From contig JBCCHN010000011.1 of assembly GCA_039028695.1 (NCBI GenBank), forward strand, positions 10,666 through 74,665: DNA of 64,000 bases, written 5' to 3'. Numbering within the stretch: position 1 is the first letter of the stretch; every line of letters starts with the position of its first letter. The translations under genes and the position numbers were made by a program. The notes under the pieces are model-generated. The model was not told the origin of the DNA. It saw only the letters and a program-made list of their open reading frames with translations, and did not search any database. Positions 9,803 to 19,213 of the stretch are shown here, piece by piece. This DNA comes from JANQKX01 sp039028695. GTDB taxonomy: Bacteria > Pseudomonadota > Alphaproteobacteria > Kiloniellales > Kiloniellaceae.

Positions 9803-10729
9803 TTACTTACTTGTGATCTCAACGGACCCCTTGCCCTTTCGAGCGATGGGCCGAGGACGCACAAGGGTGATCGTTATCGAAAGGACGATGGCGAAAAGTG
9901 CCAAGATACGTTGCCAAGTCAGATTATCGCCGAGTAGAAGCGCCGCGGAAACAACGCCCACCACCGGTGCAATGAGAGTGGAGATCGCCGCCACAGTCGC
10001 GGGCAATCGACTCACCAGGATTGTCCATAACACATAGCAAATGACCGTCGGTCCGAGGACATGGAAAGCGAGTGTCAGTAGGATCGGTAGACTGGGTAAG
10101 GGCTGTTTCCAGGGATTCTCGACAATCAATGCCGTCGGCCAAATCAGCAGGCTAGAAAAAGCAAAAAACCAAACCGTCAGTGAGAGCGGTGGCAGGCTCC
10201 ATTGCTTTGCCTTTAAGGCAACGTTTCCGATCGCCCAGGAAAGCGCCGCTCCCAGCATGATCACCGGACCCAATGGTTTTTCAAACAAGGCGATCGGGTT
10301 CTCGGATGCAAGAATAGCCAATCCGACCATTGCGATTGTTAAAGCGGAAATCACCCGAGAACTGAGCGGTTCTTTCAAAAATAGTGCTGCCAGGATCGCC
10401 GTGATAGCGGGCATCGTGTACCCAATGATCGCCGCTTGAGAGGTGTCCACCAGGACCTGACCCAGCGACGTTAAGACATTGAAGCCAAAGATCACAAATA
10501 GCCCCGTGAAGGCGGCCGGGAACAATTCCCTGATCGGAATTCTGAGCGGTTGCTTTATCGCGATTGCGATAGCAGCTAGGATTATTGTCGCGCCGGTGAA
10601 CGACACGACGCGAATTGTAAGAGGCTCAATCTCAGTCAAAAGGAATTTGACTGCAGTCCAATTCAAACCCCAAAGGACGCCGATCACGAGGATGATGACA
10701 ATATCCAAAACCCGTACACCAATCCGCAC
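9803..10729 (-). CDS. EamA/DMT-superfamily permease
   Basis: This 308-residue protein has about ten hydrophobic helices in two EamA repeats. The first runs to about residue 135, with VLWGLNWTAVKFLL and TSQAAIIGYTMPAITAILAALFLKEPL. The second is about 150-295, with ALSWAIGNVALK and STLIAPVVGVVSAALLLGD. DMT proteins of this size export amino acids or other small metabolites, and the substrate is not deducible. A Lys/Arg-rich tail follows. It lies convergent with SURF1 and upstream of the similarly oriented GNAT gene by 240 bp. Confidence 0.85.
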   Translation of the reverse strand: MRIGVRVLDIVIILVIGVLWGLNWTAVKFLLTEIEPLTIRVVSFTGATIILAAIAIAIKQPLRIPIRELFPAAFTGLFVIFGFNVLTSLGQVLVDTSQAAIIGYTMPAITAILAALFLKEPLSSRVISALTIAMVGLAILASENPIALFEKPLGPVIMLGAALSWAIGNVALKAKQWSLPPLSLTVWFFAFSSLLIWPTALIVENPWKQPLPSLPILLTLAFHVLGPTVICYVLWTILVSRLPATVAAISTLIAPVVGVVSAALLLGDNLTWQRILALFAIVLSITITLVRPRPIARKGKGSVEITSK

Positions 10730-10969
10730 GTCACATCTCCAACTGGCTTTGAGGTTTTAAGTTTGCGGAAAGTATGGGCGATGCAGGAAGATCATTAAGC
10801 GTCTGACCTGGTTGTCAACTATCGACAAGCTGGTCAATTTCATTGTTCTCCGATCTATTGCCTGTCTCTGTACTTTTTTCGAGGGGATCCAGACCGAAAT
10901 CGCCGCTCCACGAGAACGGGCGTGGAAGGCTATTTTGGGATCTTGGGTTAAATGCATCGTGTTCACACC

Positions 10970-11416
10970 TCAAACCTGAATGTTGTAGAGTATGAAATCG
11001 GTTTTGGAGGCATAGCTGTCATAAAGTTTGCGGGCAGAATAATTGAACTCTTGGGTCAACCATCGAACTCCGGGGAGGCCTCTCCCTTTTGCAAAATTCA
11101 GCACATGATCAATCATCGCACGACCCGTGCCTGCCCCGCGAACCTGCGGGTCCACATAAAGGTCACTCAGATAACACACCATACTGGCACCCAGGGATCG
11201 ATGCATGAGTTGGTACTGCACGAAACCAATAACCACCCCCTTGGAATCTTCGGCTACATCGCACCAGAAATCGTTGGTAGGATCGAAGATCCATTCCCAG
11301 ACTCCGTCGAATCCTCCTTCGGGGATAGAGGTTTTGTAAAACTCGGCATAGGCCTGGAACATCTGCTCCCAGATGGCGCGATCGGCTTTGGCAAGTGGTC
11401 GAATTGTGACTGGCAT
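10970..11416 (-). CDS. GNAT-family N-acetyltransferase
   Basis: This is a 148-residue single GNAT domain. Beta strand 4 and the acetyl-CoA pyrophosphate loop are seen at LSDLYVDPQVRGAGTGRAMIDHVL (R/Q-x-x-G-x-G/A form), followed by RWLTQEFNYSARKLYDSYA, the usual N-x-x-A-x-x-L-Y element. The enzyme transfers acetyl from acetyl-CoA to an amine; the substrate is unknown. The start is ATG 11416. It may share a transcript with the DMT permease downstream. Confidence 0.85.
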   Translation of the reverse strand: MPVTIRPLAKADRAIWEQMFQAYAEFYKTSIPEGGFDGVWEWIFDPTNDFWCDVAEDSKGVVIGFVQYQLMHRSLGASMVCYLSDLYVDPQVRGAGTGRAMIDHVLNFAKGRGLPGVRWLTQEFNYSARKLYDSYASKTDFILYNIQV

Positions 11417-12076
11417 TACATTCCTCTCCCCGAATTAAGATTTACCCTTAGGCAGATCCCTTGCCGCTAGCTTGCCAAGTCAGCGTCACTGAACTCTTTA
11501 TTCAGCCTTCCATGGCAGCCAACCCGTTCCGGCTCGTAGCATCAAACTAAGGATCAGGCTGTGCGTGACATGCTCTCCAAAGATCACCTATCCGAAAGTT
11601 GTCCCAACAACTGCCTTCGCACAGCAGCTCAAAAGTTTTGACCCAGAGAGCCTTTGTTCTGCTCGGTGTGCCCGTTTGGGAGGGAAACCGCCCTAAAGAT
11701 CTCAAAAGGCGCAGAAAAGCCAGGAACAAGTTTATCTCTTCCAAACTGTATGCTCAATCGTTGCTCTGTAAATGCGTACATAGGTCCGATCATCTATCAA
11801 TGGCGGAATACTGTGAAAATGGGGCTTGTTCATAAGTCAAATCCAATATAACTATTTAGTAGAATATTAGAATTTATTTACTAATATAAAATGTGTATTT
11901 GTGTTCGGGTGACCCCGCAAACCGGCGGCGATCGCCGTTTGTGGCAACCTAGAGAATTACCTTAAGAAAGCAGCAGTAGCCTCGCATCCACTTTTACGTA
12001 TTTACAGCTATCTCGTGACATAATGGTCCAATATGCCTATTGAATACGCATACTGCCCAGTAACGATTCTGTCGGA
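11417..12076. other. 660-bp intergenic region without identifiable gene
   Basis: Short open frames exist around 11547-11850, but none resembles a known family and their composition is not gene-like. The stretch 11830-11905 is markedly AT-rich and probably holds the acnB promoter; I cannot place -35/-10 boxes with confidence. No inverted repeat of note was seen. Confidence 0.5.
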
Positions 12077-14875
12077 ATGACAATGAGATTTTACAAAGAC
12101 TACCTGCGGGAGATTGAGGATCGAAAAGCCCAGGGTCTCAGCCCGCAACCGATCGAGGACGGCGCTCTCCTTAAGGAAGTAATTTCGCATGTCGTAGATC
12201 ACAAGAGCAAGCATAGGAATGATTGCCTGCGCTTCTTGATCTATAATACCCTGCCAGGCACGACGGGCGCCGCCGGCGAAAAGGCCCAATTTCTCAAACA
12301 GCTCATTGTGGGCGAGATACTGGTTGAAGAAATCACGCCCACTTTTGCCTTTGAGCTTTTGTCGCACATGAAGGGCGGACCATCGGTCAAGGTGTTGTTG
12401 GATCTAGCACTTGGAGAAGATGGCGAGATTGCCAAAGACGCTGCTGAAGTGCTGAAGACCCAGGTCTTCCTTTATGAGGCGGATACCAATCGGATCAAGA
12501 CGGCTTTCGAGGAGGGCAACCCCTTGGCCGCTGACATTCTGGAAAGCTACGCACGAGCGGAGTTCTTCACCAAGCTTCCAGATGTCGAGGAAGAAATAAA
12601 GGTGGTCACCTATGTTGCCGCCGAGGGGGATATATCGACCGACCTCTTGTCGCCTGGCAACCAGGCCCACTCGCGTGCCGATCGCGAGCTTCATGGTAAA
12701 TGTATGATGTCTGAACAGGGGCAGAAGGAGATAGAAGCACTGAAGCGCCGACATCCGGATAAACGCGTTATGCTGGTTGCAGAAAAAGGCACCATGGGTG
12801 TCGGTTCCTCGCGAATGTCTGGAATCAACAACGTGGCTCTTTGGACCGGTAAACAAGCAAGCCCTTACGTTCCTTTCGTCAATATCGCCCCCGTGGTTGC
12901 TGGTACTAATGGAATCTCGCCGATCTTTCTGACCACCGTAGGCGTTACTGGCGGGATTGGAGTGGATCTCCAAAACTGGGTGAAAGTGCTGGATGAGAAT
13001 AGTAACCCGATCTTGAACAATGATGGCAATCCCATCTTAGAGCAGCGTTATTCGGTGGAAACGGGCACGGTTCTGACAATCAGCGTCAAAGAAAAGAAAC
13101 TCTATAACGAAGCTGGTGACGAAGAACTCGTCGATATGGCGTCGTCGCTCACGCCGCAGAAGCTGGAGTTCATGAGGGCCGGCGGATCCTACGCCATTGT
13201 TTTCGGCAAGAAGCTTCAGACCTTTGCTGCTGAGACGCTTGGTATCGAAGCCCCACTGGTTTACGCGAAATCAAAAGAGGTGAGTCATGAAGGGCAAGGT
13301 CTAACCGCGGTCGAAAAGATCTTCAATGCTAACGCGCTGGGAGCGACCCCCGGTAAAGTTCTCCATGCCGGATCCGATGTGCGCGTCAGGGTGAATATCG
13401 TAGGTTCCCAAGATACGACCGGGCCCATGACGGCGCAAGAGCTGGAGGCCATGGCCGCGACCGTACTTTCGCCCAGCGTTGACGGTGCCTACCAGTCTGG
13501 TTGCCACACTGCGTCTGTATGGGATCTTAAGGCGCAGGCCAATACCCCAAAGCTGATGGCCTTCATGCACAAGTTTGGGCTGATCACCGCGCGCGATCCC
13601 GCAGGTACTTATCATGCGATGACCGACGTGATCCACAAGGTTTTGAATGACATCACGGTAGACGATTGGGCCATCATAATCGGCGGGGACAGCCACACAC
13701 GGATGTCGAAGGGCGTAGCCTTTGGTGCGGATTCAGGGACAGTTGCGCTAGCGCTCGCGACTGGCGAGGCAACGATGCCAATCCCGGAGTCCGTAAAGGT
13801 TACATTCCAGGGCGAAATGGCGAGCCACATGGATTTCCGCGATGTTGTCCACGCGACACAGGCGCAGATGTTGCAGCATTTTGGCGATAATGTCTTCCAA
13901 GGTCGCATCATTGAAGTGCACATTGGCACCCTGCTGGCCGACCAAGCTTTCACCTTTACCGACTGGACTGCGGAGATGAAGGCAAAGGCGTCCATCTGTA
14001 TTTCTGAAGACGAAACGCTTATTCAATCCCTCGAGATAGCTCGAGACCGAATTCAAATCATGATCGATAAGGGGATGGAAAACGATGCCCAGATGCTCAA
14101 GGGCCTTATCGAAATCGCCGAAAATCGGATCGATCAGATTAAGTCGGGCGAAAAACCGGCGCTGAAGCCAGATGAGAATGCAAAGTACTTCGCGGAGGTC
14201 GTGGTAGATCTCGACGATATCAATGAGCCGATGATTGCGGATCCGGATGTCAACAATGCCGATGTTTCGAAGCGTTATACCCATGACACCATCCGGCCGA
14301 TTTCCTATTACCAGGCGGAAAAAAAAGTGGATCTGGGCTTTGTAGGATCCTGCATGGTGCATAAAGGCGATGTGAAGATCGTCGCCCAGATGCTGCGCAA
14401 CCTAGAGGCCGAACATGGAAATGTGGAATTCAAGGCCCCTCTGGTCGTGGCAGCGCCTACCTACAATATTATTGATGAATTGAAGGAAGAGGGCGACTGG
14501 GAGATATTGCAAAAATACTGCGGCTTTGAGTTTGATGATGCGGTGCCCAAGGAGACCGCTCGCACGAAGTATGAAAACATCCTCTACCTTGAACGGCCCG
14601 GGTGTAATCTATGCATGGGCAATCAGGAGAAAGCGGCCAAGGGCGACACCGTCCTAGCGACATCAACTCGTTTGTTTCAGGGCCGGGTCGTGGCAGACTC
14701 GGAGACCAAGAAGGGTGAATCTCTTTTGGGTTCCACCCCTGTCGTGGTGTTATCCGCCATTCTGGGCCGAACGCCGACTCTGGAGGAGTACAAGTCTGCC
14801 GTGCAAGGGATCGACCTGACAAAGTTTTCTCCGCCGACACAAAAACCCCTAGACACCTTATCCGTGCACTTCTAA
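12077..14875 (+). CDS. acnB: Aconitate hydratase B
   Basis: This is a 932-residue aconitase of the B type, which isomerises citrate and isocitrate in the TCA cycle and often hydrates 2-methyl-cis-aconitate. An N-terminal HEAT-like domain (residues 1-160) is followed by the swivel domain and the Fe-S core. Visible motifs include GTMGVGSSRMSG, IIGGDSHTRMS, VGSCMVHKGD and ERPGCNLCMGNQ. The three cluster Cys lie in VGSC and the GCNLC pair. At 932 residues it is longer than E. coli AcnB (865), with insertions such as NNDGNPILEQRYSVETG, placing it in the long AcnB subgroup. It is monocistronic, with IS6 debris following. Many alphaproteobacteria rely on AcnA; whether this genome has one cannot be seen here. 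Confidence 0.96.
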   Translation: MTMRFYKDYLREIEDRKAQGLSPQPIEDGALLKEVISHVVDHKSKHRNDCLRFLIYNTLPGTTGAAGEKAQFLKQLIVGEILVEEITPTFAFELLSHMKGGPSVKVLLDLALGEDGEIAKDAAEVLKTQVFLYEADTNRIKTAFEEGNPLAADILESYARAEFFTKLPDVEEEIKVVTYVAAEGDISTDLLSPGNQAHSRADRELHGKCMMSEQGQKEIEALKRRHPDKRVMLVAEKGTMGVGSSRMSGINNVALWTGKQASPYVPFVNIAPVVAGTNGISPIFLTTVGVTGGIGVDLQNWVKVLDENSNPILNNDGNPILEQRYSVETGTVLTISVKEKKLYNEAGDEELVDMASSLTPQKLEFMRAGGSYAIVFGKKLQTFAAETLGIEAPLVYAKSKEVSHEGQGLTAVEKIFNANALGATPGKVLHAGSDVRVRVNIVGSQDTTGPMTAQELEAMAATVLSPSVDGAYQSGCHTASVWDLKAQANTPKLMAFMHKFGLITARDPAGTYHAMTDVIHKVLNDITVDDWAIIIGGDSHTRMSKGVAFGADSGTVALALATGEATMPIPESVKVTFQGEMASHMDFRDVVHATQAQMLQHFGDNVFQGRIIEVHIGTLLADQAFTFTDWTAEMKAKASICISEDETLIQSLEIARDRIQIMIDKGMENDAQMLKGLIEIAENRIDQIKSGEKPALKPDENAKYFAEVVVDLDDINEPMIADPDVNNADVSKRYTHDTIRPISYYQAEKKVDLGFVGSCMVHKGDVKIVAQMLRNLEAEHGNVEFKAPLVVAAPTYNIIDELKEEGDWEILQKYCGFEFDDAVPKETARTKYENILYLERPGCNLCMGNQEKAAKGDTVLATSTRLFQGRVVADSETKKGESLLGSTPVVVLSAILGRTPTLEEYKSAVQGIDLTKFSPPTQKPLDTLSVHF

Positions 14876-15104
14876 GTATTCCGACCCCTTTCATGCTCTG
14901 GTTAAAGATCCTAAGTAGGGCCTTACAGCCTTAGCGCTTGAGGACAGTAGCTTCAAGCACCTGCCCTTAAAGATCTAATGTATACTTAAGAATGAATAGA
15001 TCCTTGGTGGTCTTCGCAAAGACCTATCCGAATGCCAATACCACTGGGAGCTGACGCGAAGTAATTGCTTGCGGCGATGGTAGATCTCGGGCGCCAATAT
15101 TGGC

Positions 15105-15260
15105 CCAATGCTGCCCCTCTTGAGCCAAACAGTCTGATGGTAAAAATCGATGCCCCACTCATGGAGGGAGATCTTTCACCTGCCGCAGGGATAGAGGGAC
15201 GTGAATATAAATCACCACCGTCAAACGGATAACTTCGGGCGCTGAATTGAAGTGCTAGAC
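15105..15260 (-). mobile_element. IS6-family remnant, transposase N-terminal end
   Basis: The minus strand from about 15255 downward encodes NSAPEVIRLTVVIYIHVPLSLRQVKDL in one frame, matching the N-terminus of the IS6 transposase at 42202-42888, then breaks into other frames and a stop. The DNA match (a TCGATGCC-CTCAT block and the CAGGGATAGAGGGA block) covers roughly 150 bp. The rest of the 14876-15345 gap shows no gene. Confidence 0.6.
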
Positions 15261-15345
15261 GTGTTTATGCATCTTGAAGCTTTAGGAACGCGTGCCGAGG
15301 CGTTTCCAAGCCATTCCGGTCAGACAAAGCCCAAGTATTGCTCAA

Positions 15346-15783
15346 TTAAATGGCACTATAGGCAATTTGAAAGCTGTAAGCCGCGCGGCGAAGTAACGCT
15401 TCGTGACCAGATCGATAAATGGCGGACGCAGGTCGAAGCTGAAGTTCCAGCTTCTGCAATTCGTCGCGACATTTTTTTATTAGTGGGTCCTTATCAGGGT
15501 TATTACAATCACACAAAAGCTCTAAGAGGGACTCTTCATGTTCCGTCAGGATGTCACTGTCCCATTCCGATTCCTGAGTCTCAATTTGCAGTTCATTAAA
15601 TAGCTGAAATAAGGAATTCAATGCCGGATAAATATGATCTCGTTGAAGAAAAGAGGCCAGTCTATGCTCCGCAATCGCTCGGGTCGGTCCGAGTTTGTTC
15701 CACTGGCGAAACAAAGAGATAATATAATACTCATCTCGCGTAAGATCGAAAAATCCAAGCGGAGTCGATTGCGCATAAACCAT
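15346..15783 (-). CDS. Hypothetical protein
   Basis: This is a soluble protein of about 145 residues with no signal peptide or membrane segment. The chosen start (ATG 15783) has a GAGGGG block just upstream; an ATG at 15816 would add 11 residues but lacks a ribosome site. The sequence looks like a real alpha-helical protein, with FFDLTRDEYYIISLFRQW, an acidic middle (ESEWDSDILTEHEESLLELL) and a C-terminus SGHEALLRRAAYSFQIAYSAI. I do not recognise a characterised family. It is divergent from the Fur-box/PrpD-ComA operon. Confidence 0.6.
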   Translation of the reverse strand: MVYAQSTPLGFFDLTRDEYYIISLFRQWNKLGPTRAIAEHRLASFLQRDHIYPALNSLFQLFNELQIETQESEWDSDILTEHEESLLELLCDCNNPDKDPLIKKCRDELQKLELQLRPASAIYRSGHEALLRRAAYSFQIAYSAI

Positions 15784-16002
15784 GGGCCCCTCTGCATAAT
15801 GATGTGGAGGAATCAACTCAATCTAGCACTCGTCCGCCCAATCCTTTGGTCGCTAGTATCAGAGCGAGAAATACTCATTTCGACGACCTCTCGATTCAGC
15901 CTTGACCGCGCTTAGCCACCGAACCGATAAAATTAGTTATAAGGTCGAATTAATCCTTCTTGACCGGAGATTCATTCGCAGCTACTCATCCAATAGTCAA
16001 GT

Positions 16003-16021
16003 GCGAATGATTATCATTCGC
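16003..16021. promoter_or_regulatory. Fur-box-like perfect 19-bp palindrome
   Basis: GCGAATGATTATCATTCGC is a perfect inverted repeat (two 9-bp arms about a single T) whose core AATGATTATCATT matches the Fur consensus (GATAATGATAATCATTATC). It sits 72 bp before the ATG of the MmgE/PrpD gene. A possible promoter, TTGACC (15959) with TACTCA 17 bp later, lies just upstream, so a bound repressor would block transcription. Fur binding is inferred from consensus similarity. Confidence 0.7.
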
Positions 16022-16093
16022 AATTTTTGCAAGCTAGCTTTTCTAAGCCTATTGGTGCCGGACTTCCTTATGGGGTTCGCCTGGGAGCTTTTC

Positions 16094-17488
16094 ATGATAC
16101 ATCACCCCTCAGACTCACTGCCAGACACCGAAGTCCGTCAATTGGGGCGTTTTGTTGCACAAACCGACCATCGATCCATGTCGGATGGTGCGCGCGATGA
16201 ACTGAAAAAACGCATTCTCGATACGATTGGTGTGGCTATAGGCGCGCTCGGCGGTAAGCCGATCGAAATGATTCGTCAGCATCATGAAGACTTTGGCGGT
16301 ACGCCCCATTGCACGCTAATTGGTGGCGGCAAATCAGCTCCGGACAGAGCGGCCTTCTACAATGGTGCGCTTAGCCGGTATCTCGACTTTATGGACAGCT
16401 ATCTGGCCAAGGGCGAAACTTGCCACCAGTCGGATAATTTCGGCGCGGTGATGGCCGCGGCGGAATACGCGGACGCTTCGGGCGACCAATTCCTCACAGC
16501 CATGGCCGCAGCCTACCAAGTGCAAGGCCGCCTTTGCGACGTCGCCCCGGTGCGCCACAAGGGTTTCGACCACACGGTACAAGGAGCTTACGCTTCGGCC
16601 GCGGGTGTTGCGCGCGCGCTTGGCCTTGATGCAGAAAAGACGGCTATGTCGATTGCCATTTCTGGGACCTGCAACAATGCGCTGCGCTGCACCCGCACGG
16701 GCGCGCTATCCCACTGGAAGGGATTGGCCTATCCCAACACCGCCTTCATCGGAACCCATGCCGCCTTTCTTGCCTATCGCGGCATTACCGGACCCGAGGA
16801 GGTGTTTGAGGGTAACAAGGGTTTCAAGGATGCGATCGCCGGTGAATTCACCATCGATTGGTCGAGAGAGGATCTGGAAAACGTCAAAAAATCAATAATC
16901 AAGAAATACAATGCGGAGATCCATTCCCAGTCCTCGATCGAGGGGGCGCTCGAGCTGCAGAAAACTCATGGATTCACTTGGGACGAGATCGAGCATATTG
17001 GGATCGACATCTTCGATGTGGCTTTTCACATTATCGGCGGCGGTGAGGAGGGTGACAAGACCATCGTTCGCACCAAAGAAGAGGCCGACCATTCCCTGCA
17101 ATACATGGTTGGAGTGGCGCTCATCGACGGCAATGTGCTGCCTGCTCAATACGAGGGCAACCGGGTCACACGCGACGACATACAATCCCTCCTTAGGCGC
17201 TTTACCGTGCGGCCAAAGCAGGAATACACCGACCGCTTCCCAGGCGAGATGTGCACAGACATTTCAATTAGCCTGAAAGACGGCACGATCCACAAGATCA
17301 CTAAGACGGACTATGAGGGCTTTAATACTCGCCCGATGAGCTGGCACACAGTGACCGCCAAGTTTACCGATCTGGCGACCCCCCACACCTCTGAACTTAC
17401 CCGCAGAGCCATCGTCGATGCAGTGCAAAACATCGAGTCGATGGTGGCCCGAGACTTCGCCGCAATCCTCGGCAATTTGACCGTTTGA
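16094..17488 (+). CDS. MmgE/PrpD-family protein
   Basis: This 464-residue protein starts at ATG 16094, which has GGGAG seven bases upstream; in-frame codons further 5' run through the Fur-type box and are not coding. The N-terminal all-alpha MmgE/PrpD domain shows the LDTIGVAIGALGG segment, FYNGALSRYLDFMDSYLAKGETCHQSDN (the active-site region with the D-x-x-D/H arrangement) and MAAAYQVQGRLCDVAP. A smaller alpha/beta domain begins after about residue 270. The family includes 2-methylcitrate dehydratase, cis-aconitate decarboxylase and iminodisuccinate epimerase, so the reaction is probably a dehydration, decarboxylation or epimerisation of a tricarboxylate-like acid. No prpB/prpC neighbours are present, which argues against simple propionate catabolism. 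It precedes the ComA homologue by 12 bp. Confidence 0.85.
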   Translation: MIHHPSDSLPDTEVRQLGRFVAQTDHRSMSDGARDELKKRILDTIGVAIGALGGKPIEMIRQHHEDFGGTPHCTLIGGGKSAPDRAAFYNGALSRYLDFMDSYLAKGETCHQSDNFGAVMAAAEYADASGDQFLTAMAAAYQVQGRLCDVAPVRHKGFDHTVQGAYASAAGVARALGLDAEKTAMSIAISGTCNNALRCTRTGALSHWKGLAYPNTAFIGTHAAFLAYRGITGPEEVFEGNKGFKDAIAGEFTIDWSREDLENVKKSIIKKYNAEIHSQSSIEGALELQKTHGFTWDEIEHIGIDIFDVAFHIIGGGEEGDKTIVRTKEEADHSLQYMVGVALIDGNVLPAQYEGNRVTRDDIQSLLRRFTVRPKQEYTDRFPGEMCTDISISLKDGTIHKITKTDYEGFNTRPMSWHTVTAKFTDLATPHTSELTRRAIVDAVQNIESMVARDFAAILGNLTV

Positions 17489-17500
17489 ATGGAGTCATGA

Positions 17501-18346
17501 ATGTCTGACAAAATGCCTTCCGATAACTGGGCCAACCGGTCTTTCCCCTACATCCCGATGAACGAACGCGACCACAAACCGCGCGAAAAGTCCATCACGG
17601 AGATCCGCGGCCCTTACTACGCCATGACGCCACCCACCTATACGCGCGAGTTGTTGGAGGGTATGGGTGAGCATGTGGACGGCTATAAGTACGCCGGCGG
17701 TTCCTTCAGCCTCATGCCCGCCGACTTTGTGCGTAAGATCAACCGCATTTGCCATGATCACGGCGTCTATGTCTCGACCGGTGGATGGATTGAAAACGTG
17801 CTGGCCCGCGCGCCGAGCCAGGTCGACGCCTATATCGAGGAATGCAAGCGGCTTGAGTTTGACATGATTGAGCTGTCAACCGGCTTTATTCAGCTTCCCG
17901 TTCCCGATCTTATTGGCCTCATTGACAAGGTGAAGCGGGCCGGCCTCAAGCCAAAGCCAGAGATCGGCATCCAATTCGGTGCCGGCGGCGATACGTCGCA
18001 GGCGGAATTGGAGGCTGAGGGGACCCGCGATCCGCAGATCCTGATCGATACCGCTAACGACTGCCTGAACGCGGGCGCATCCATTATTATGATTGAGAGC
18101 GAGGGCATCACGGAAAACGCGGATCCCTGGCGAACCGACGTGGCGGCGAAGATCATGAAGCAGGTTGGCATGGAAAATGTCATGTTCGAGGCCGCCGATC
18201 CGGAGGTGTTCTCCTGGTACATCAAAAACTATGGTATTGACGTCAACCTCTTCGTCGATCACAGCCAGATTGTACAACTGGAATGCCTGCGCCGGGGCAT
18301 TTGGGGAACAAAAAGTACTTTCGGAAGGATCACCACGCACCGATAA
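17501..18346 (+). CDS. ComA-family (2R)-phospho-3-sulfolactate synthase homologue
   Basis: This is a 281-residue TIM-barrel protein. The family pattern is clear: DGYKYAGGSFSLMP, STGGWIENVLA, IELSTGFIQLP, PEIGIQFGAGG, IIMIESEGITE, MFEAADPEVFSWYIKNYG and NLFVDHSQIVQLECLRRGIWG. Known ComA enzymes add sulfite to phosphoenolpyruvate to make (R)-phosphosulfolactate, the first step to coenzyme M in archaea and sulfolactate in Bacillus (YitD). No ComB/ComC or Mdh-like genes are nearby, so the product and purpose are open. The 12-bp gap and GGAG ribosome site show co-expression with the MmgE/PrpD gene, placing it under the Fur-type box at 16003. It could instead add a different nucleophile. Confidence 0.82.
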   Translation: MSDKMPSDNWANRSFPYIPMNERDHKPREKSITEIRGPYYAMTPPTYTRELLEGMGEHVDGYKYAGGSFSLMPADFVRKINRICHDHGVYVSTGGWIENVLARAPSQVDAYIEECKRLEFDMIELSTGFIQLPVPDLIGLIDKVKRAGLKPKPEIGIQFGAGGDTSQAELEAEGTRDPQILIDTANDCLNAGASIIMIESEGITENADPWRTDVAAKIMKQVGMENVMFEAADPEVFSWYIKNYGIDVNLFVDHSQIVQLECLRRGIWGTKSTFGRITTHR

Positions 18347-18817
18347 GGTTAGACGGGGATCAAGGATCTTAACAGAGCGTATCGTCTTAAAATTTTGCCC
18401 CGTCGGTCTCTAGTTTTTCTCGGGCCAAAATCACTTCTGGTGTTTCAGTGCAACCCTCGAAGGGATCTGCTTTCCTTTGCCCCTGCGGCATGTGGAAGAC
18501 CGGAATTATCGGACAAAACGAACTTGATAATCTGATTTCGCCAACTGCGGCCTTTTTGTAGTGCCAATCGCTTGATCATCTCCTTGCAACGCCTTATTTC
18601 ATCACCAAGTTATAGAGACTTGAAAAGGAGGAGACGGGGCCTCGACGTTTAGTCTGACACTGCCGTAGAGTTGCCCTCATACTTCCTTCAAATATCATAG
18701 CTAGACAGGCAAAACTGTGCCGCTCGCTCAAGCAGCTTTTTATATGATCGCTGCAGTCGTTGTTGTTCGAGTTACGGCCCGACGGCGAGCTGGCACTCTT
18801 GGCAGAAAGGATTGCTA
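18347..18817. other. 470-bp intergenic region
   Basis: No coding frame or known repeat is seen. Complementary GACGGGG and CCCCGTC blocks at about 18353 and 18401 are some 40 bp apart and could form a weak long hairpin after the ComA gene. The region probably carries the cupin promoter; a ribosome site AGAAAGGA lies at 18804-18811. Confidence 0.4.
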
Positions 18818-19213
18818 ATGAAAGGGTTTGCAGACGATATCGAAAAGCTCACTGAAGAAAACAATGACTTCCGGCGAGTCCTTTATACCGGGCACAATCT
18901 CCAACTTGTGCTGATGGCAATTCAGCCCGGAGAAGAAATCGGTGCGGAAGTGCATGACGACCGCGATCAGTTCTTTAGGATTGAAGGTGGTGAAGGTGAG
19001 GTCTGGATAGACGGCGTCTGCAACAAGGTGAATGCCGATGACGGCATTATCGTTCCGCAGGGTGCTGAGCATAACGTTATTTCCACCGGGAGCGAGCCGC
19101 TGCGTCTCTACACAATCTATGGCCCGCCCGAACATGTGGATGGGACTGTTCACAAGACCTGTGAGGAGGCCGGCGCAGCCCACGAGCACTTTGACGGAAA
19201 GACCACGGAATAA
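18818..19213 (+). CDS. Cupin-domain protein
   Basis: This is a 131-residue single-domain cupin starting at ATG 18818 behind AGAAAGGA. Cupin motif 1 is seen as GAEVHDDRDQFFRIEGGEGEVWIDG, with a His and a Glu-like position for the metal, and motif 2 as VPQGAEHNVISTGSEPLRLYTIY with the second His. The C-terminus has the extension PPEHVDGTVHKTCEEA known from small cupins annotated as mannose-6-phosphate isomerase-like. It is likely a metal-binding isomerase, sensor or oxygenase-like protein; the substrate is unknown. It lies between the PrpD/ComA operon and the LysR-fdh unit. Confidence 0.8.
   Translation: MKGFADDIEKLTEENNDFRRVLYTGHNLQLVLMAIQPGEEIGAEVHDDRDQFFRIEGGEGEVWIDGVCNKVNADDGIIVPQGAEHNVISTGSEPLRLYTIYGPPEHVDGTVHKTCEEAGAAHEHFDGKTTE

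Noticed and set aside
11547..11851. Overlapping short open frames on both strands before acnB.
   Set aside because: They have no ribosome sites, no family resemblance and unlikely composition; treated as non-coding.
15902..16093. N-terminal extension of the MmgE/PrpD frame.
   Set aside because: It runs through the Fur-type palindrome and promoter-like DNA, and ATG 16094 has a proper ribosome site and the family N-terminus.
18791..18806. Sigma-54-like TGGCAC...GGCA before the cupin gene.
   Set aside because: The spacing between GG and GC elements is wrong and the site is only about 12 bp from the start codon.
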